DNA of 64,000 bases from Dysgonomonas sp. UBA7710 (GCF_002482385.1 NZ_DLFW01000023.1:117690-181689), one strand, 5' to 3'. Positions 1 to 9,884 are shown, numbered from the stretch's first letter. Notes: a model not told the origin generated them from the letters alone. Numbers and translations: made by a program.

Positions 1-1
1 C

Positions 2-274
2 GAACTCGACGCTTTCTTCGAAGTGAATAAAAAACTGGCCGATAAATATGGTTTGCAATGCTGGACAAATGCAGAGACTTTCGACCGTGATATGCCTATA
101 AAATTTCTCCCTATCAAATTCGACAAACTGCGTATGAAACTCGAAGCTGCTAAACGTGCAGGATATGATAAGGCCATTACATTTGAGTTTTCACATTTTA
201 TGAGTCCTCAGTCAGCCTATCTGCAAGCAGGGCATTTGTATGACAGGTATAAAGAATATTTTGAAATAAAATAA
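2..274 (+). CDS. C-terminal end of a DUF4434-like protein (partial)
   Basis: The reading frame is open from the first bases of the window, so the gene begins upstream and only about 90 C-terminal residues are seen. The fragment has the look of the end of a TIM-barrel-like protein: a helix, then a strand around CWTNAETFDRD, and a closing segment with FEFSHFMSPQSA. I recognise this ending as similar to the DUF4434 proteins often found in Bacteroidales polysaccharide loci, but that rests on memory of the family and on context. An internal ATG at 23 could be mistaken for the start. The gene ends 12 bases before the sugar transporter, so it probably belongs to the same operon. Enzyme activity cannot be stated. 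Confidence 0.55.
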   Translation, partial: ELDAFFEVNKKLADKYGLQCWTNAETFDRDMPIKFLPIKFDKLRMKLEAAKRAGYDKAITFEFSHFMSPQSAYLQAGHLYDRYKEYFEIK

Positions 275-286
275 CAGGACATATAT

Positions 287-1687
287 ATGAATTCTTCTAT
301 AAATATAAGATATATAAGTTTTTTGTCTGTTGTTGCAGCCTTAGGTGGATTTCTGTTCGGATATGATACTGCTGTGATTTCGGGAACGATAGCGCAGGTT
401 TCCGCTCAGTTCTCTCTGGATGCTTTATCTCAGGGCTGGTATGTGGGATGTGCCCTTATCGGTTCCATATTCGGCGTTATGTGTGCCGGGATACTCAGTG
501 ATAATTTCGGACGGAAAAAAACATTACTGGTAGCAGCCGTACTCTTCTCTATATCTGCTGTCGGTTGTGCTATATCTTCCGATTTCAATCATTTGGTGAT
601 GGCACGCGTTGTCGGAGGTATTGGTATCGGCGTTGTTTCTATAATATCACCGCTTTATATTTCAGAGATATCAGTTGCAGAATACCGCGGACGATTAGTA
701 TCTCTTTATCAGCTTGCTGTTACGGTGGGCTTTTTGGGGGCTTACCTTGTAAATTACGTATTGCTGAATTATTCTACAAACGGGGCGGAACAATTATCGA
801 ATCCTGCACTATATCATATTTTCCATAGCGAAGTATGGCGGAGTATGCTGGGAATGGCGGTAATACCGGCCTTGCTGTTTTTTATTGTTATATTCTTCAT
901 ACCCGAAAGCCCTAGATGGCTGATATTGAAGAATCGTGATGTGAGGGCCGGATCGATACTGAAACATATATATGGTTCGGTAGAGTCTGCGGCATATGAG
1001 ATGAACGAAACTAAAAAAGTAATAGGAAGCGAAACCAGGTCAAACTGGCGTATTCTGCTAAAACCGGGTATAATGAAAGCTGTCATTATCGGGGTGGCAA
1101 TTGCTATGCTGGGACAGTTTATGGGGGTGAATGCCGTACTTTATTACGGGCCTTCCATTTTCGAAAGCAGCGGCCTGTCAGGCGACGACTCTCTTTTCTA
1201 TCAGGTGATTGTGGGACTGGTGAATATGTTGACTACCATTCTGGCGATCTTTATCATCGATAAGATAGGACGTAAGAAACTTGTATACTATGGTGTTTCG
1301 GGTATGATAGTTTCACTCCTTCTCATTGCATTCTATTTTGTTAAAGGAAATGATTTAGGTATACCTGATGTGTTATTGCTCATATTCTTTCTTGCCTATA
1401 TCTTTTTCTGTGCGGTATCCATCTGTGCTGTTATCTGGGTTTTGTTGTCGGAAATGTATCCCATCAAAGTGCGTGGTCTGGCTATGTCTATTGCCGGGTT
1501 CTCTCTTTGGATAGGGACATATCTTATAGGACAGCTTACCCCATGGCTGCTACAGAATCTGCGGCCCGAAGGTACGTTCATTCTCTTTGCGGTTATGTGT
1601 ATCCCATATATACTTATTGTGTGGAAATTAGTCCCTGAAACAACAGGTAAGTCGTTAGAAGAAATAGAAAAATTCTGGGAAACATAA
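287..1687 (+). CDS. MFS sugar porter (proton-coupled sugar transporter)
   Basis: This is a 12-helix inner-membrane transporter of the sugar porter family (XylE/GLUT type), full length at 466 residues. Family signatures are visible: GYDTAVISG in helix 1, DNFGRKK after helix 2, PESPRWL before the central loop, DKIGRKK in the second half and PETTGKSLEEIE at the C-terminus. It should import a monosaccharide or small oligosaccharide by proton symport. It lies 32 bases upstream of an epimerase gene, and the pairing suggests that the epimerase acts on the imported sugar in the cytoplasm. In Bacteroides sialic-acid loci an MFS transporter is likewise paired with a GlcNAc 2-epimerase, but no lyase or sialidase is visible here. 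Substrate is therefore open. Confidence 0.9.
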   Translation: MNSSINIRYISFLSVVAALGGFLFGYDTAVISGTIAQVSAQFSLDALSQGWYVGCALIGSIFGVMCAGILSDNFGRKKTLLVAAVLFSISAVGCAISSDFNHLVMARVVGGIGIGVVSIISPLYISEISVAEYRGRLVSLYQLAVTVGFLGAYLVNYVLLNYSTNGAEQLSNPALYHIFHSEVWRSMLGMAVIPALLFFIVIFFIPESPRWLILKNRDVRAGSILKHIYGSVESAAYEMNETKKVIGSETRSNWRILLKPGIMKAVIIGVAIAMLGQFMGVNAVLYYGPSIFESSGLSGDDSLFYQVIVGLVNMLTTILAIFIIDKIGRKKLVYYGVSGMIVSLLLIAFYFVKGNDLGIPDVLLLIFFLAYIFFCAVSICAVIWVLLSEMYPIKVRGLAMSIAGFSLWIGTYLIGQLTPWLLQNLRPEGTFILFAVMCIPYILIVWKLVPETTGKSLEEIEKFWET

Positions 1688-1719
1688 ATCAGAAAAATAC
1701 TATATAAAAATATAATCTT

Positions 1720-2895
1720 ATGGATTTTAAAAAATTAGAGAAGCAGTACAAATCGGAGCTGCTGGACAATGTATTGCCTTTTTGGCTCAAAAACTCTCAG
1801 GATAAAGAATATGGCGGATATTTTTCTTGCCTCGACAGGGACGGGACAGTATTCGATACCGATAAGTTTATTTGGCTGCAAGGGCGCGAGGTATGGATGT
1901 TTTCCATGATGTATAATAACGTGGAAAAACGTCAGGATTGGTTGGATTGTGCCGTTCAGGGCGGGGAATTCCTCAAAAAGTACGGACATGATGGTAATTA
2001 CAACTGGTATTTCTCTCTCGACCGTGAAGGTAATCCATTGGTAGAGCCTTATAATATATTTTCATATACGTTTGCCACAATGGCATTCGGGCAATTGAAC
2101 AAGGCTACGGGGAACGGGGAATATGCAGAAATAGCGCGCAGGACTTTCGATATTATTTTATCGAAAGTGGATAATCCGAAAGGGAAATGGAATAAGGCAT
2201 ATCCGGGAACACGGAACCTGAAAAATTTCGCGCTACCGATGATTCTTTGTAATCTGGCTCTGGAAATAGAGCACCTGTTACCGGAAGAGTTCCTGAATAA
2301 AGTGATAGAGGATTGTATTCATGAAGTGATGGAAGTATTTCTAAGGCCGGAACTAGGTGGGCTGATAGTAGAGAACGTGACTATAGAAGGCGAATTGTCC
2401 GATACGTTCGACGGCCGCCTGATGAATCCCGGACATGCCATTGAAGCTATGTGGTTTATAATGGATCTCGGACACCGTCTCAACAGGCCCGAATTGATAA
2501 ACAAGGCTGTAGAGACAACTTTAAAAATGATTGATTACGGCTGGGACAAGGAATATGGAGGTATTTTCTACTATATGGATCGCCTGGGACGCCCGCCGCA
2601 ACAATTGGAATGGGACCAGAAGCTATGGTGGGTACATATCGAGACACTGATAGCATTAATAAAAGGATATTACCTGACAGGAAATCAGGAATGCGCGGAA
2701 TGGTTTGAATCAATACATAATTATACATGGCAACACTTTAAAGATAACGAATACCCCGAATGGTACGGATACCTTAACAGGCAAGGTGACGTCTTATTGA
2801 GCCTTAAAGGAGGAAAATGGAAAGGATGTTTCCACATTCCTCGCGGACTATATCAGATATATAAGACAATATCTGAAAACCAGAATGATCTATGA
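1720..2895 (+). CDS. N-acylglucosamine 2-epimerase family protein (GlcNAc 2-epimerase type)
   Basis: A 391-residue (alpha/alpha)6-barrel protein without signal peptide, so cytoplasmic. AGE-family enzymes interconvert sugars at C2, such as GlcNAc and ManNAc, or cellobiose and its epimer. Visible landmarks are LQGREVW with Arg56, NPGHAIEA with His239, LWWVHIETL with Glu308 and GCFHIPRG with His372. From memory, the Anabaena GlcNAc 2-epimerase uses Arg57, His239, Glu308 and His372, an almost identical numbering. This favours the GlcNAc 2-epimerase (renin-binding-protein) branch over cellobiose 2-epimerase. With the upstream transporter it implies that an N-acetylhexosamine is taken up and isomerised. 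The downstream SusC starts 63 bases later. Confidence 0.85.
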   Translation: MDFKKLEKQYKSELLDNVLPFWLKNSQDKEYGGYFSCLDRDGTVFDTDKFIWLQGREVWMFSMMYNNVEKRQDWLDCAVQGGEFLKKYGHDGNYNWYFSLDREGNPLVEPYNIFSYTFATMAFGQLNKATGNGEYAEIARRTFDIILSKVDNPKGKWNKAYPGTRNLKNFALPMILCNLALEIEHLLPEEFLNKVIEDCIHEVMEVFLRPELGGLIVENVTIEGELSDTFDGRLMNPGHAIEAMWFIMDLGHRLNRPELINKAVETTLKMIDYGWDKEYGGIFYYMDRLGRPPQQLEWDQKLWWVHIETLIALIKGYYLTGNQECAEWFESIHNYTWQHFKDNEYPEWYGYLNRQGDVLLSLKGGKWKGCFHIPRGLYQIYKTISENQNDL

Positions 2896-2958
2896 CTATT
2901 ATAATTATTAAATTCAATGAAAAACAAAAGAAATTGCTAACATTTTAACATCGACACT

Positions 2959-5900
2959 ATGAAGATTAATTACGATGAAAAAAGAAAGCGCAGATATCCT
3001 AAATTTATATGGATATTATTATGTGCTTTTATGTGTCTGTCCAATGCTTATTCCCAAAAAACAATAACAGGGAAAGTTACTGACTCTCATCAGGAAGCGT
3101 TGGCTGGTGTTTCTGTCGTGTTGAAAGGCGCGACAGTGGGTACGTTTACGGATATAGACGGTGCGTACAAAATCACGGTGCCTTCCGGTGATGCGTCGCT
3201 TGAGTTCTCGTTTCTGGGTTTTAAGCCTCAAACTGTGATAGTAGGAAACCGCTCTGAGATAAATATCACATTGGTCGAAAATCTGAAGGAACTCGACGAA
3301 GTGGTGGTTGTGGGATACGGTGTCCAAAAACGCGCGCACCTGACAGGCTCTGTTTCGCAGATTACATCTGAGGATATAGTAAAAGCACCAATGCAGAATG
3401 TCTCGAATATGCTTACCGGTAAACTGCCCGGATTGACCAGCCTTCAGCGGTCGGGCAAACCTGGCGATGACGGGGCAACGTTCTATGTACGCGGATTGAA
3501 TTCGTTTGCCGGCGGTAATGGCCCGATGATAGTTGTTGACGGAGTACCCCGTACAATAGATAATCTGAATCCGAATGATATCGAAAGCGTATCCGTGCTC
3601 AAAGATGCGGCGGCATCCGTGTATGGTATTCAGGGCGCAAATGGGGTTATCCTGATTACTACGAAATCGGGAAGCGAAGGTCCTGCCAAAATCTTTTATG
3701 ATGGTTCTATGACATGGACGGCAAATACGGCGATGCCCGAGTACCTGAACGCGAGGGACTATATGTACTGGCATAACAAAGCCCGCCAGATGGATGGGCT
3801 TGATCCTCTGTGGACGGCCGGTATTCAGAATAAAGTGATGAGCGATGACCCGAACAGTATATTTGGTCAGACCGACTGGCTGGATAAAATCTTCAGAACC
3901 GGAATAACCCAGCAACATAATATCTCAGCTTCGGGCGCCACCGAAAGAGTAAAATATTATGCGAGCATAGGTTTCATGAATCAGGAAGGAACATTGATTA
4001 ATACAGATTTAAAGCGTTATAATGTACGCACTAACCTTGATATTCAGGTAGCTAAAAATTTGAAATTCAGCATAGGACTGTCAGGGGACCGTAGGGATCG
4101 GCATTGGCCGGGTACGGCTATTGGTAACCAAACCGAATTCAGCCCGATCAGACAGGCTATAACAGCCATACCTATCTTCAAGTCCGAATATGACGGTATG
4201 AATGTGGCATGGAATAACGGGACGTACAACAATAACGGTTATGCCGCCCTGACAGAATCGGGTTGGAAGAATAATACCCAATGGCAGCTCAACTCCAATT
4301 ATAAGCTGGAATACGACCTTTCCGGTCTGACGGATGTATTGAAGGGATTGAAAGCATCAGTATTCGCCGCTTATAATTACAGTAATACAACCGATGATAA
4401 TTACGACCGTTACTATGAGGTATACTCCATTAACGGAAATTTTGATCAGGGAGTTTCCGGAGCCAGTGGATACACAAAAGGTAATTCATATTCCAAATCA
4501 GCGTCGTGGGGCGATACATGGATGTTGCGCCCGCAATTTGATTATTCCCGCGAATTTGGTAAACATTCTATAAGCGCTACGCTGTTATTCGAAACTAAAA
4601 AGAGTTATTCGAATACGATGACCGGAGCGGCCCGGGGATTTTACAGTGACGTAGCTGTCGATATAAGCATGGGATTACTCTCCCTTCCAAAAGGTTGGCA
4701 GGCAGTGACGGGATCTCATAAGTATTCTGATGGAACGGCCTCTTACGTGGGACGGCTCAACTATGTGTTCGATAAAAAATATTTGGCGGAAGTAGTGGTT
4801 CGTCGTGATGGATCATATGTATTCGCGCCTGAGAACCGTTGGGGTACTTTTCCTATGGCTTCGGCGGGTTGGGTGGTTTCGGAAGAAGAGTTTTTCTCTA
4901 ATGCATTCCCCAATGTTGACTTTTTCAAAATCAGGGCCAGCGTCGGAACTGCGGGTAATATGGTTAATAATATGCCTTACTTATATCAATCGGAATTTGA
5001 GGTTGCAAAAAACAGTATGGTGCTTGGAGATAATCCTATTACCCAGCTTTATACCAAAAACGCATACCTTTACCGCGATGTGACATGGGCTTCCACCATT
5101 TTGTATAATCTGGGTTTTGACTATACTATGTGGAAGGGTAAACTAGGTGTGGAACTGGATTTATTCTATAAACGCACTTATGATATTATACAAACTCAGT
5201 CTGGAGCTTATCCTCCTTCATTAGGTGGCCTTTTCCCTGCGATCAGGAATTCAGGGGAAGTTGAGAATAAAGGCTTTGAACTCACACTGAAACACGATAA
5301 TCGTATCGACCGCGATTGGAGTTATGGGTTGAAAGGCAATTTCTCATTTGCCCGTAACCGCGTACTGAAGATAATCAATCCGGACGATCATCCCCTCTAC
5401 CGCAGTCAGCTGGGACAATCCATGAATGCAAGATATGGCTTTAAGGCTCTCGGATTGTTTCAGAGTCAGGAAGAAATAGACAACTATCCGATAGCGCCGT
5501 CAGGAAACCTGCGTCCGGGGGACATAAAATATGAAGATGTGAATGGAGACGGGATTATCAGTTCAATGTATGATTATGTAAAAATCGGATACGGAGATGT
5601 TCCCGAAATTACTTTCTCGCTTGATATGAACCTGTCATACAAAAACTTTTATGCCACATTATTATGGCAGGGTGTTACGAATACCGACTATACACTGTCC
5701 GGTACATATGATACGGGAGTACTCTCGTCCACGAATTATACAGCTTCGTTCGCCGAGAATGGCAATTCGCCTTATTACCGTATCGAAGGAGCATGGACGC
5801 CTGAAAATCCGAATGCCAAATATCCGAGATTGACTACCGTAAATAGCGGCAACAATGCATGGCATTCCACATGGTGGCTTGTAAACGGTGAGTACCTGCG

Positions 5901-6105
5901 CCTGAAAAACGCGAATATCGGATATAATGTTCCTTCTAAAGTATTGAAAAGCACTCCGTTTAGCTCGGTGAATATCTATCTGGCAGGGACCAACCTGCTT
6001 ACGTTCAGTCATTTCAAATATGTTGATCCCGAAAGCCCGTCGGTAAGTAACGGATATTATCCGCAACAAAAAACCTATAGTTTGGGACTTAAAGTAACAT
6101 TCTAA
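2959..6105 (+). CDS. SusC/RagA-type TonB-dependent outer-membrane transporter (PUL 1)
   Basis: The protein has 1,048 residues, the normal size for SusC. The N-terminus is unusually basic before the hydrophobic signal core, and cleavage probably falls after NAYSQ. A carboxypeptidase-regulatory-like beta-sandwich follows (about residues 36-110, with ITGKVTDSHQEALAGVSV). A DEVVVVGYG segment comes next, then the plug with YVRGLNSF and a long beta-barrel that ends in an aromatic residue (LKVTF). It imports oligosaccharides across the outer membrane together with the SusD partner encoded 20 bases downstream. Sequence alone does not give the substrate. No anti-sigma-binding N-terminal extension is seen, so ECF/anti-sigma control is unlikely. 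Confidence 0.95.
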   Translation: MKINYDEKRKRRYPKFIWILLCAFMCLSNAYSQKTITGKVTDSHQEALAGVSVVLKGATVGTFTDIDGAYKITVPSGDASLEFSFLGFKPQTVIVGNRSEINITLVENLKELDEVVVVGYGVQKRAHLTGSVSQITSEDIVKAPMQNVSNMLTGKLPGLTSLQRSGKPGDDGATFYVRGLNSFAGGNGPMIVVDGVPRTIDNLNPNDIESVSVLKDAAASVYGIQGANGVILITTKSGSEGPAKIFYDGSMTWTANTAMPEYLNARDYMYWHNKARQMDGLDPLWTAGIQNKVMSDDPNSIFGQTDWLDKIFRTGITQQHNISASGATERVKYYASIGFMNQEGTLINTDLKRYNVRTNLDIQVAKNLKFSIGLSGDRRDRHWPGTAIGNQTEFSPIRQAITAIPIFKSEYDGMNVAWNNGTYNNNGYAALTESGWKNNTQWQLNSNYKLEYDLSGLTDVLKGLKASVFAAYNYSNTTDDNYDRYYEVYSINGNFDQGVSGASGYTKGNSYSKSASWGDTWMLRPQFDYSREFGKHSISATLLFETKKSYSNTMTGAARGFYSDVAVDISMGLLSLPKGWQAVTGSHKYSDGTASYVGRLNYVFDKKYLAEVVVRRDGSYVFAPENRWGTFPMASAGWVVSEEEFFSNAFPNVDFFKIRASVGTAGNMVNNMPYLYQSEFEVAKNSMVLGDNPITQLYTKNAYLYRDVTWASTILYNLGFDYTMWKGKLGVELDLFYKRTYDIIQTQSGAYPPSLGGLFPAIRNSGEVENKGFELTLKHDNRIDRDWSYGLKGNFSFARNRVLKIINPDDHPLYRSQLGQSMNARYGFKALGLFQSQEEIDNYPIAPSGNLRPGDIKYEDVNGDGIISSMYDYVKIGYGDVPEITFSLDMNLSYKNFYATLLWQGVTNTDYTLSGTYDTGVLSSTNYTASFAENGNSPYYRIEGAWTPENPNAKYPRLTTVNSGNNAWHSTWWLVNGEYLRLKNANIGYNVPSKVLKSTPFSSVNIYLAGTNLLTFSHFKYVDPESPSVSNGYYPQQKTYSLGLKVTF

Positions 6106-6125
6106 TAATGTGAGGAGGAAAAAAA

Positions 6126-7841
6126 ATGAAAAAGAGAACAATTATAAAATTATTAAGTGCCGTCGCCTTAACTCTGTGTATGCCTTCCTGCCATGACGCT
6201 TTGGATTTGGAGAATACGGGGGTATTGTCGAGCGATGCAGTCTGGGGTTCGTCAGATGCGGCCGACTTGTATATCACAGCATCTTATAAAACCTTTACTG
6301 ATATTTCGCAGGTGAGCAACAGTCGTAGTGTATTCTATGACAGCTATTCCGATCTGATGAAATCTACATCATGGGATTTGTATAACCATTCATATAATAA
6401 GGTTTTATTGCAAGCCAGCTCGTTTTCAACCGGCAGTGCGGGTGCATTTGATTGTTGGGGGTTATATAATGACCGTATTCGCCGTGCCAATGTATTGTTG
6501 GACGAAATGAGGCGTTACGACGCTGACAACAGGTTTGGAGAAGACTGGTGTAATATACGCCGCGCGGAGGTACGACTTTGCCGTGCTTTCACATATTATC
6601 GCTTGATCCGTGTCTATGGAGGAGTGGTGCTTCGCACGGATGTTTCCGGTATAAACGGCGGCGTAGACGATGGTGCCTATCAGGAAGATGTGCATAGGGC
6701 CCGCCTTACTGAAGCCGAAAGTTGGGACTTTGTAATAAGTGAATTGCAATGGGCTGCCGAACGCTTGCCTGATTCATGGCCTGCCGAATGGGAAGGGCGT
6801 GCAACAAAGAAAACCGCTTACGGATTCCTTTCAAGAATGGCTTTATATGCAGGTAAATGGCAGATAGCCGTAGACGCCGCTGAAAAAGTGAAGGAGTTAG
6901 GTGGAGATCTCGCTCCTGACTATGCGAAAGTGTTTCAGGTAGATGGGAAACAGGATAACTCGAAGGAAATCTTATTCGCATTATATTACAAGCCAAGTGC
7001 CTCGGACACAGATCCCGGTGTGCCTCACAGTTTCGACCAGTACAACCGTCCTTTCGGCGACAGGGCCGTTTATAAAACGGACGCTATATATGCAGAACAT
7101 GTACCGACGGCTGAACTGGCGGATATGTATGAGTTCAGCGACGGAACCGATTTCAGCTGGAGTACTTATACTCTTAATCATACAGATCCTTATACAGATA
7201 GGGAACCCCGTTTTCATGCTACTATATTGTTTAACGGCGCTGAATGGGAAGGCCGCCAGATACAGACATGGGAAGGTGGAGCCGATGAATTTAAAGATTT
7301 CACCATGTCCGCGAGTACCGGCGGACATACTTGCACTGGCTATTATCTGCGTAAATATTTACAGGAGAATTACACCCGCTTTGTAGAGCAGGGAAGCTAC
7401 CAGTACGATGCGGTACTCCGTTATGCCGAGGTATTGCTTAATAAAGCTGAGGCGTATGCTGAACTGGATTATATCCGTTACAAGACTCAGGCTTTAGGCG
7501 CACTGAATGAAGTACGGGCCAGAGTAGGATTACCTGCGAAAGATGCCGCGACCAAAGAAGCGTTTATGACACTGTTGCGTAAAGAACGCTGCGTGGAGTT
7601 GGCTGGCGAAGGTTTCCGCTATTGGGATTTGCGTCGTTGGAAACTGGCTGAAAACGTTATTAATGGACAAAATGCGCATGGAGTGAAAGTAACAAATGAT
7701 AATGGATCTTACACTTATGCCAGAGTAAATTGTGATGCGGGAGCTCCTCGTATATTCCTCGAAAAATATTACTATTTTTCACTGCCTACGGCAGAACTTG
7801 CCAACAATAACAAGTTAGGTGACAATAATCCATATTGGTAA
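6126..7841 (+). CDS. SusD/RagB family surface lipoprotein (PUL 1)
   Basis: This is a 571-residue outer-membrane lipoprotein with a lipobox ending at Cys22 (LCMPSC). SusD features include the TPR-rich helical fold with ADLYITASYKTF near the start, RRAEVRLCRAFTYYRLIRVYGG around residues 140-160, and the typical ending with LRKERCVELAGEGFRYWDLRRW and a final NPYW. It forms the lid of the SusC barrel and binds the glycan at the cell surface. The preceding SusC stop codon is 20 bases upstream, so the two are co-transcribed. It is clearly different from the SusD of the second locus in this window. Confidence 0.95.
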   Translation: MKKRTIIKLLSAVALTLCMPSCHDALDLENTGVLSSDAVWGSSDAADLYITASYKTFTDISQVSNSRSVFYDSYSDLMKSTSWDLYNHSYNKVLLQASSFSTGSAGAFDCWGLYNDRIRRANVLLDEMRRYDADNRFGEDWCNIRRAEVRLCRAFTYYRLIRVYGGVVLRTDVSGINGGVDDGAYQEDVHRARLTEAESWDFVISELQWAAERLPDSWPAEWEGRATKKTAYGFLSRMALYAGKWQIAVDAAEKVKELGGDLAPDYAKVFQVDGKQDNSKEILFALYYKPSASDTDPGVPHSFDQYNRPFGDRAVYKTDAIYAEHVPTAELADMYEFSDGTDFSWSTYTLNHTDPYTDREPRFHATILFNGAEWEGRQIQTWEGGADEFKDFTMSASTGGHTCTGYYLRKYLQENYTRFVEQGSYQYDAVLRYAEVLLNKAEAYAELDYIRYKTQALGALNEVRARVGLPAKDAATKEAFMTLLRKERCVELAGEGFRYWDLRRWKLAENVINGQNAHGVKVTNDNGSYTYARVNCDAGAPRIFLEKYYYFSLPTAELANNNKLGDNNPYW

Positions 7842-7860
7842 ACTATAAAAAATATCGGAA

Positions 7861-8301
7861 ATGAAGAAAATAACTAAAATAGGAGCACTGGCTCTGAGCA
7901 TCTTATTGACAGTCTTGTTATGGAGGTGTACCGATGCCGATGAAGATCATGTGCATAATACTAATACAATCTCGCAAATGATTTGTAAAGCGCAGCATGG
8001 TGCCAGCGAATTTCGTGGAGAGATTATGGAGTATGACAAAAATGGCAACCTTGTAAGCGGTGATTTCACACAGGAAGAAGTTGAGGGCGGTTATGGACTG
8101 GTTTTATTTGCAATATCCAAATCACTTGAAAATGACGTGGATCTGACGAATATCTATTTAACGGCAACAGTGACGTATGATGAATTTATCACGCCACCTT
8201 TGTCCGGGAGACATGACATTACGGGTGAAGGTATTATAATTACCGTGAAGTCGGGAATAGGAACCACACGCCAATACCGTGTAAGAGGTTATTATGAATA
8301 A
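7861..8301 (+). CDS. small DUF5018-like lipoprotein
   Basis: This 146-residue protein has a short signal and a lipobox-like LLWRC with Cys23, so it is probably a surface lipoprotein. The rest is a single small beta-rich domain with a Ser/Thr/acidic linker. I recognise resemblance to the DUF5018 family seen after susD in Bacteroidales loci, and the following gene carries a similar N-terminal domain. In such positions the proteins are presumed glycan-binding (SusE/F role). It starts 19 bases after SusD, and its stop codon overlaps the first possible start codon of the next gene. Function is inferred from position only. Confidence 0.6.
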   Translation: MKKITKIGALALSILLTVLLWRCTDADEDHVHNTNTISQMICKAQHGASEFRGEIMEYDKNGNLVSGDFTQEEVEGGYGLVLFAISKSLENDVDLTNIYLTATVTYDEFITPPLSGRHDITGEGIIITVKSGIGTTRQYRVRGYYE

Positions 8302-8332
8302 CTTTTATTATTTATATAAAAATTATTTCGTT

Positions 8333-9799
8333 ATGAAAAACTTAATCTTTAATATATATTCAATGTTAGCTCTTTGCTGCATCGTTTCGTTTGGTGCCTG
8401 TAAAGACGATGACCTGAACAGCGAAGCGGAAATAACCCTGTCTTTTTCGGTTGAGGGGACAGTTGGGGATAAACCTGCTGTTTTTAGGGGAGTGATAAAT
8501 GGCGACAATACAGTCACTATTAAGGTTTCTCCTTATATCGACGCGGAAGAAGCGCTAAAATCGGCTGTACCTACTTTCTATCTGTCGAAGGGGGCGACAG
8601 TGACACCTGATCCGGATATTCCTCAAAACTTTGCACAGGCCGGTGGTGTGAAATATACCGTTACCTCGGAAGATGGAAAAAATAAGCGTGATTACACCGT
8701 GGGGTGGGGTATTTCCGATCAGTTACCATATGGAGAAGGATTCAGTTACGCTGAGATAGGAACAGCAAAAAAATTCGATCAGATGGGCTATCCCGGTCAG
8801 CAAGGTAACTTTGATCTACCTGATTCGAAGCAGTATGGCGACCTGAATATGTACCATGCCTATTGCGGTAATTATATTGTAATGCTTTCACGTGCATACA
8901 TCGACGCCAACCCTGCTTCTCCGTATTGTATCAAAGTGGTGGATAAAAACACGCTGAACGATGCCGGTTCATTTAATTTGGGTTCCATCTCTGTAGCTAA
9001 TCTGAAGATGATTACATCCGACTATAAAGGTAGGCTTGTAGGGGCTGTAGTTACCGGAAACGAAACCGAAATATTCTACTGGGTTCAGCCAACAGACGCT
9101 CCTAAATCGGTGGGTAAAATAGCCGTGAATATGGCTTCGTCTACTGATGGGTCGGCTAATTTCCAGGTAGCAGGCGATATTACAGGTAATGCTTGGATTA
9201 CGGCTTTAGCCCCTCGTGGACCAAAAGGCGAACATTACCGCGTCAAGGTTACGGGAGGACAACTCGCGTCGAGCTATTCCACAATAGAAACCGGCTTTTC
9301 AAGTGGAGACAGTGCCGGATTCCAGATGATTTCCCCGCTTGACGACTCCGACTCTCCAAGCTATGTCGTGGGTGACACCGAAGGCACAGCGGGTGCAGCC
9401 AATTCGATTCATTGTTATATTAATACGTTTTCCGGGTTGACCACTTCGACTATGCCTCCGCTTTGGCAGAATACGCTCCAGGCATGGTGGGTAGGAACCG
9501 GATTCGCCACAGCCCGTACAGGTGGCCGTGCTCCGGTCGTATGTGGAATGGTTGTCAATGGGAAAAGTTATGTGGTGGTAACCAGTGGAACAGCATGGTG
9601 GCACGCGGCCGCAGTGTTGACATCCGATTTGCAAACACTGGCCCATCAAAATCTTAATATCGCCGAAAGTGTAAACCGTAACTGGAGCTATGGTTCATAT
9701 GTGGACTGGTACTGGAGTGAGGAAAACAATGAAGCTTATCTGGCTGTCTGGTTTGGCCGGCTCGGATTGTACACTTATAAATTGACTTGTTTCGAATAA
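8333..9799 (+). CDS. DUF5018-like surface lipoprotein
   Basis: I place the start at the ATG at 8333 because it gives a proper lipoprotein signal (MKNLIFN, then a hydrophobic stretch ending in FGACKDDD). An in-frame ATG at 8294 would add 13 residues and overlap the previous gene by 8 bases. The N-terminal part (to about residue 130) is an Ig-like domain with an ITLSFSVEG and TYTVTSEDGKNKRDYTV pattern typical of DUF5018. The C-terminal two thirds contain repeated strand segments rich in Trp, Gly and Tyr, compatible with a beta-propeller. It probably binds glycan at the outer membrane. No catalytic motif is recognised. Confidence 0.65.
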   Translation: MKNLIFNIYSMLALCCIVSFGACKDDDLNSEAEITLSFSVEGTVGDKPAVFRGVINGDNTVTIKVSPYIDAEEALKSAVPTFYLSKGATVTPDPDIPQNFAQAGGVKYTVTSEDGKNKRDYTVGWGISDQLPYGEGFSYAEIGTAKKFDQMGYPGQQGNFDLPDSKQYGDLNMYHAYCGNYIVMLSRAYIDANPASPYCIKVVDKNTLNDAGSFNLGSISVANLKMITSDYKGRLVGAVVTGNETEIFYWVQPTDAPKSVGKIAVNMASSTDGSANFQVAGDITGNAWITALAPRGPKGEHYRVKVTGGQLASSYSTIETGFSSGDSAGFQMISPLDDSDSPSYVVGDTEGTAGAANSIHCYINTFSGLTTSTMPPLWQNTLQAWWVGTGFATARTGGRAPVVCGMVVNGKSYVVVTSGTAWWHAAAVLTSDLQTLAHQNLNIAESVNRNWSYGSYVDWYWSEENNEAYLAVWFGRLGLYTYKLTCFE

Positions 9800-9806
9800 T
9801 TACCCG

Positions 9807-9850
9807 ATTATAGGGAAGCCTCTTTCAAAAAACAGGGGCTTTCCTTTTTC
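9807..9850 (+). terminator. terminator-like hairpin inside PUL 1
   Basis: An imperfect stem forms between GGGAAGCCTCT and AGGGGCTTTCC with one bulged base, followed by TTTTTC. It lies between the DUF5018-like gene and the first GHL10 gene. It could end or attenuate the transcript after the transport genes, lowering expression of the enzymes downstream. The stem is not perfect and the U-tract is short. Confidence 0.5.
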
Positions 9851-9884
9851 ATCCGGAAACACCGGATATTTATTGTTAATTAAT

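Noticed and set aside
1720..2895. Cellobiose 2-epimerase
   Set aside because: The positions of Arg56, His239, Glu308 and His372 fit GlcNAc 2-epimerase better, and no GH130 mannosylglucose phosphorylase is nearby.
287..2895. Calling the transporter/epimerase pair a sialic-acid (nan) operon
   Set aside because: The pairing is suggestive, but no sialidase, neuraminate lyase or kinase is in the window.
3019..3918. 299-codon open frame antisense to susC of PUL 1
   Set aside because: It lies wholly inside a clear SusC gene, has no recognisable domain or signal, and a composition rich in Cys, His and Arg typical of shadow frames.
9873..9884. TTG start for the first GHL10 gene
   Set aside because: The ATG at 9885 gives a compact lipoprotein signal, and the TTG adds only four residues directly behind a terminator-like hairpin.
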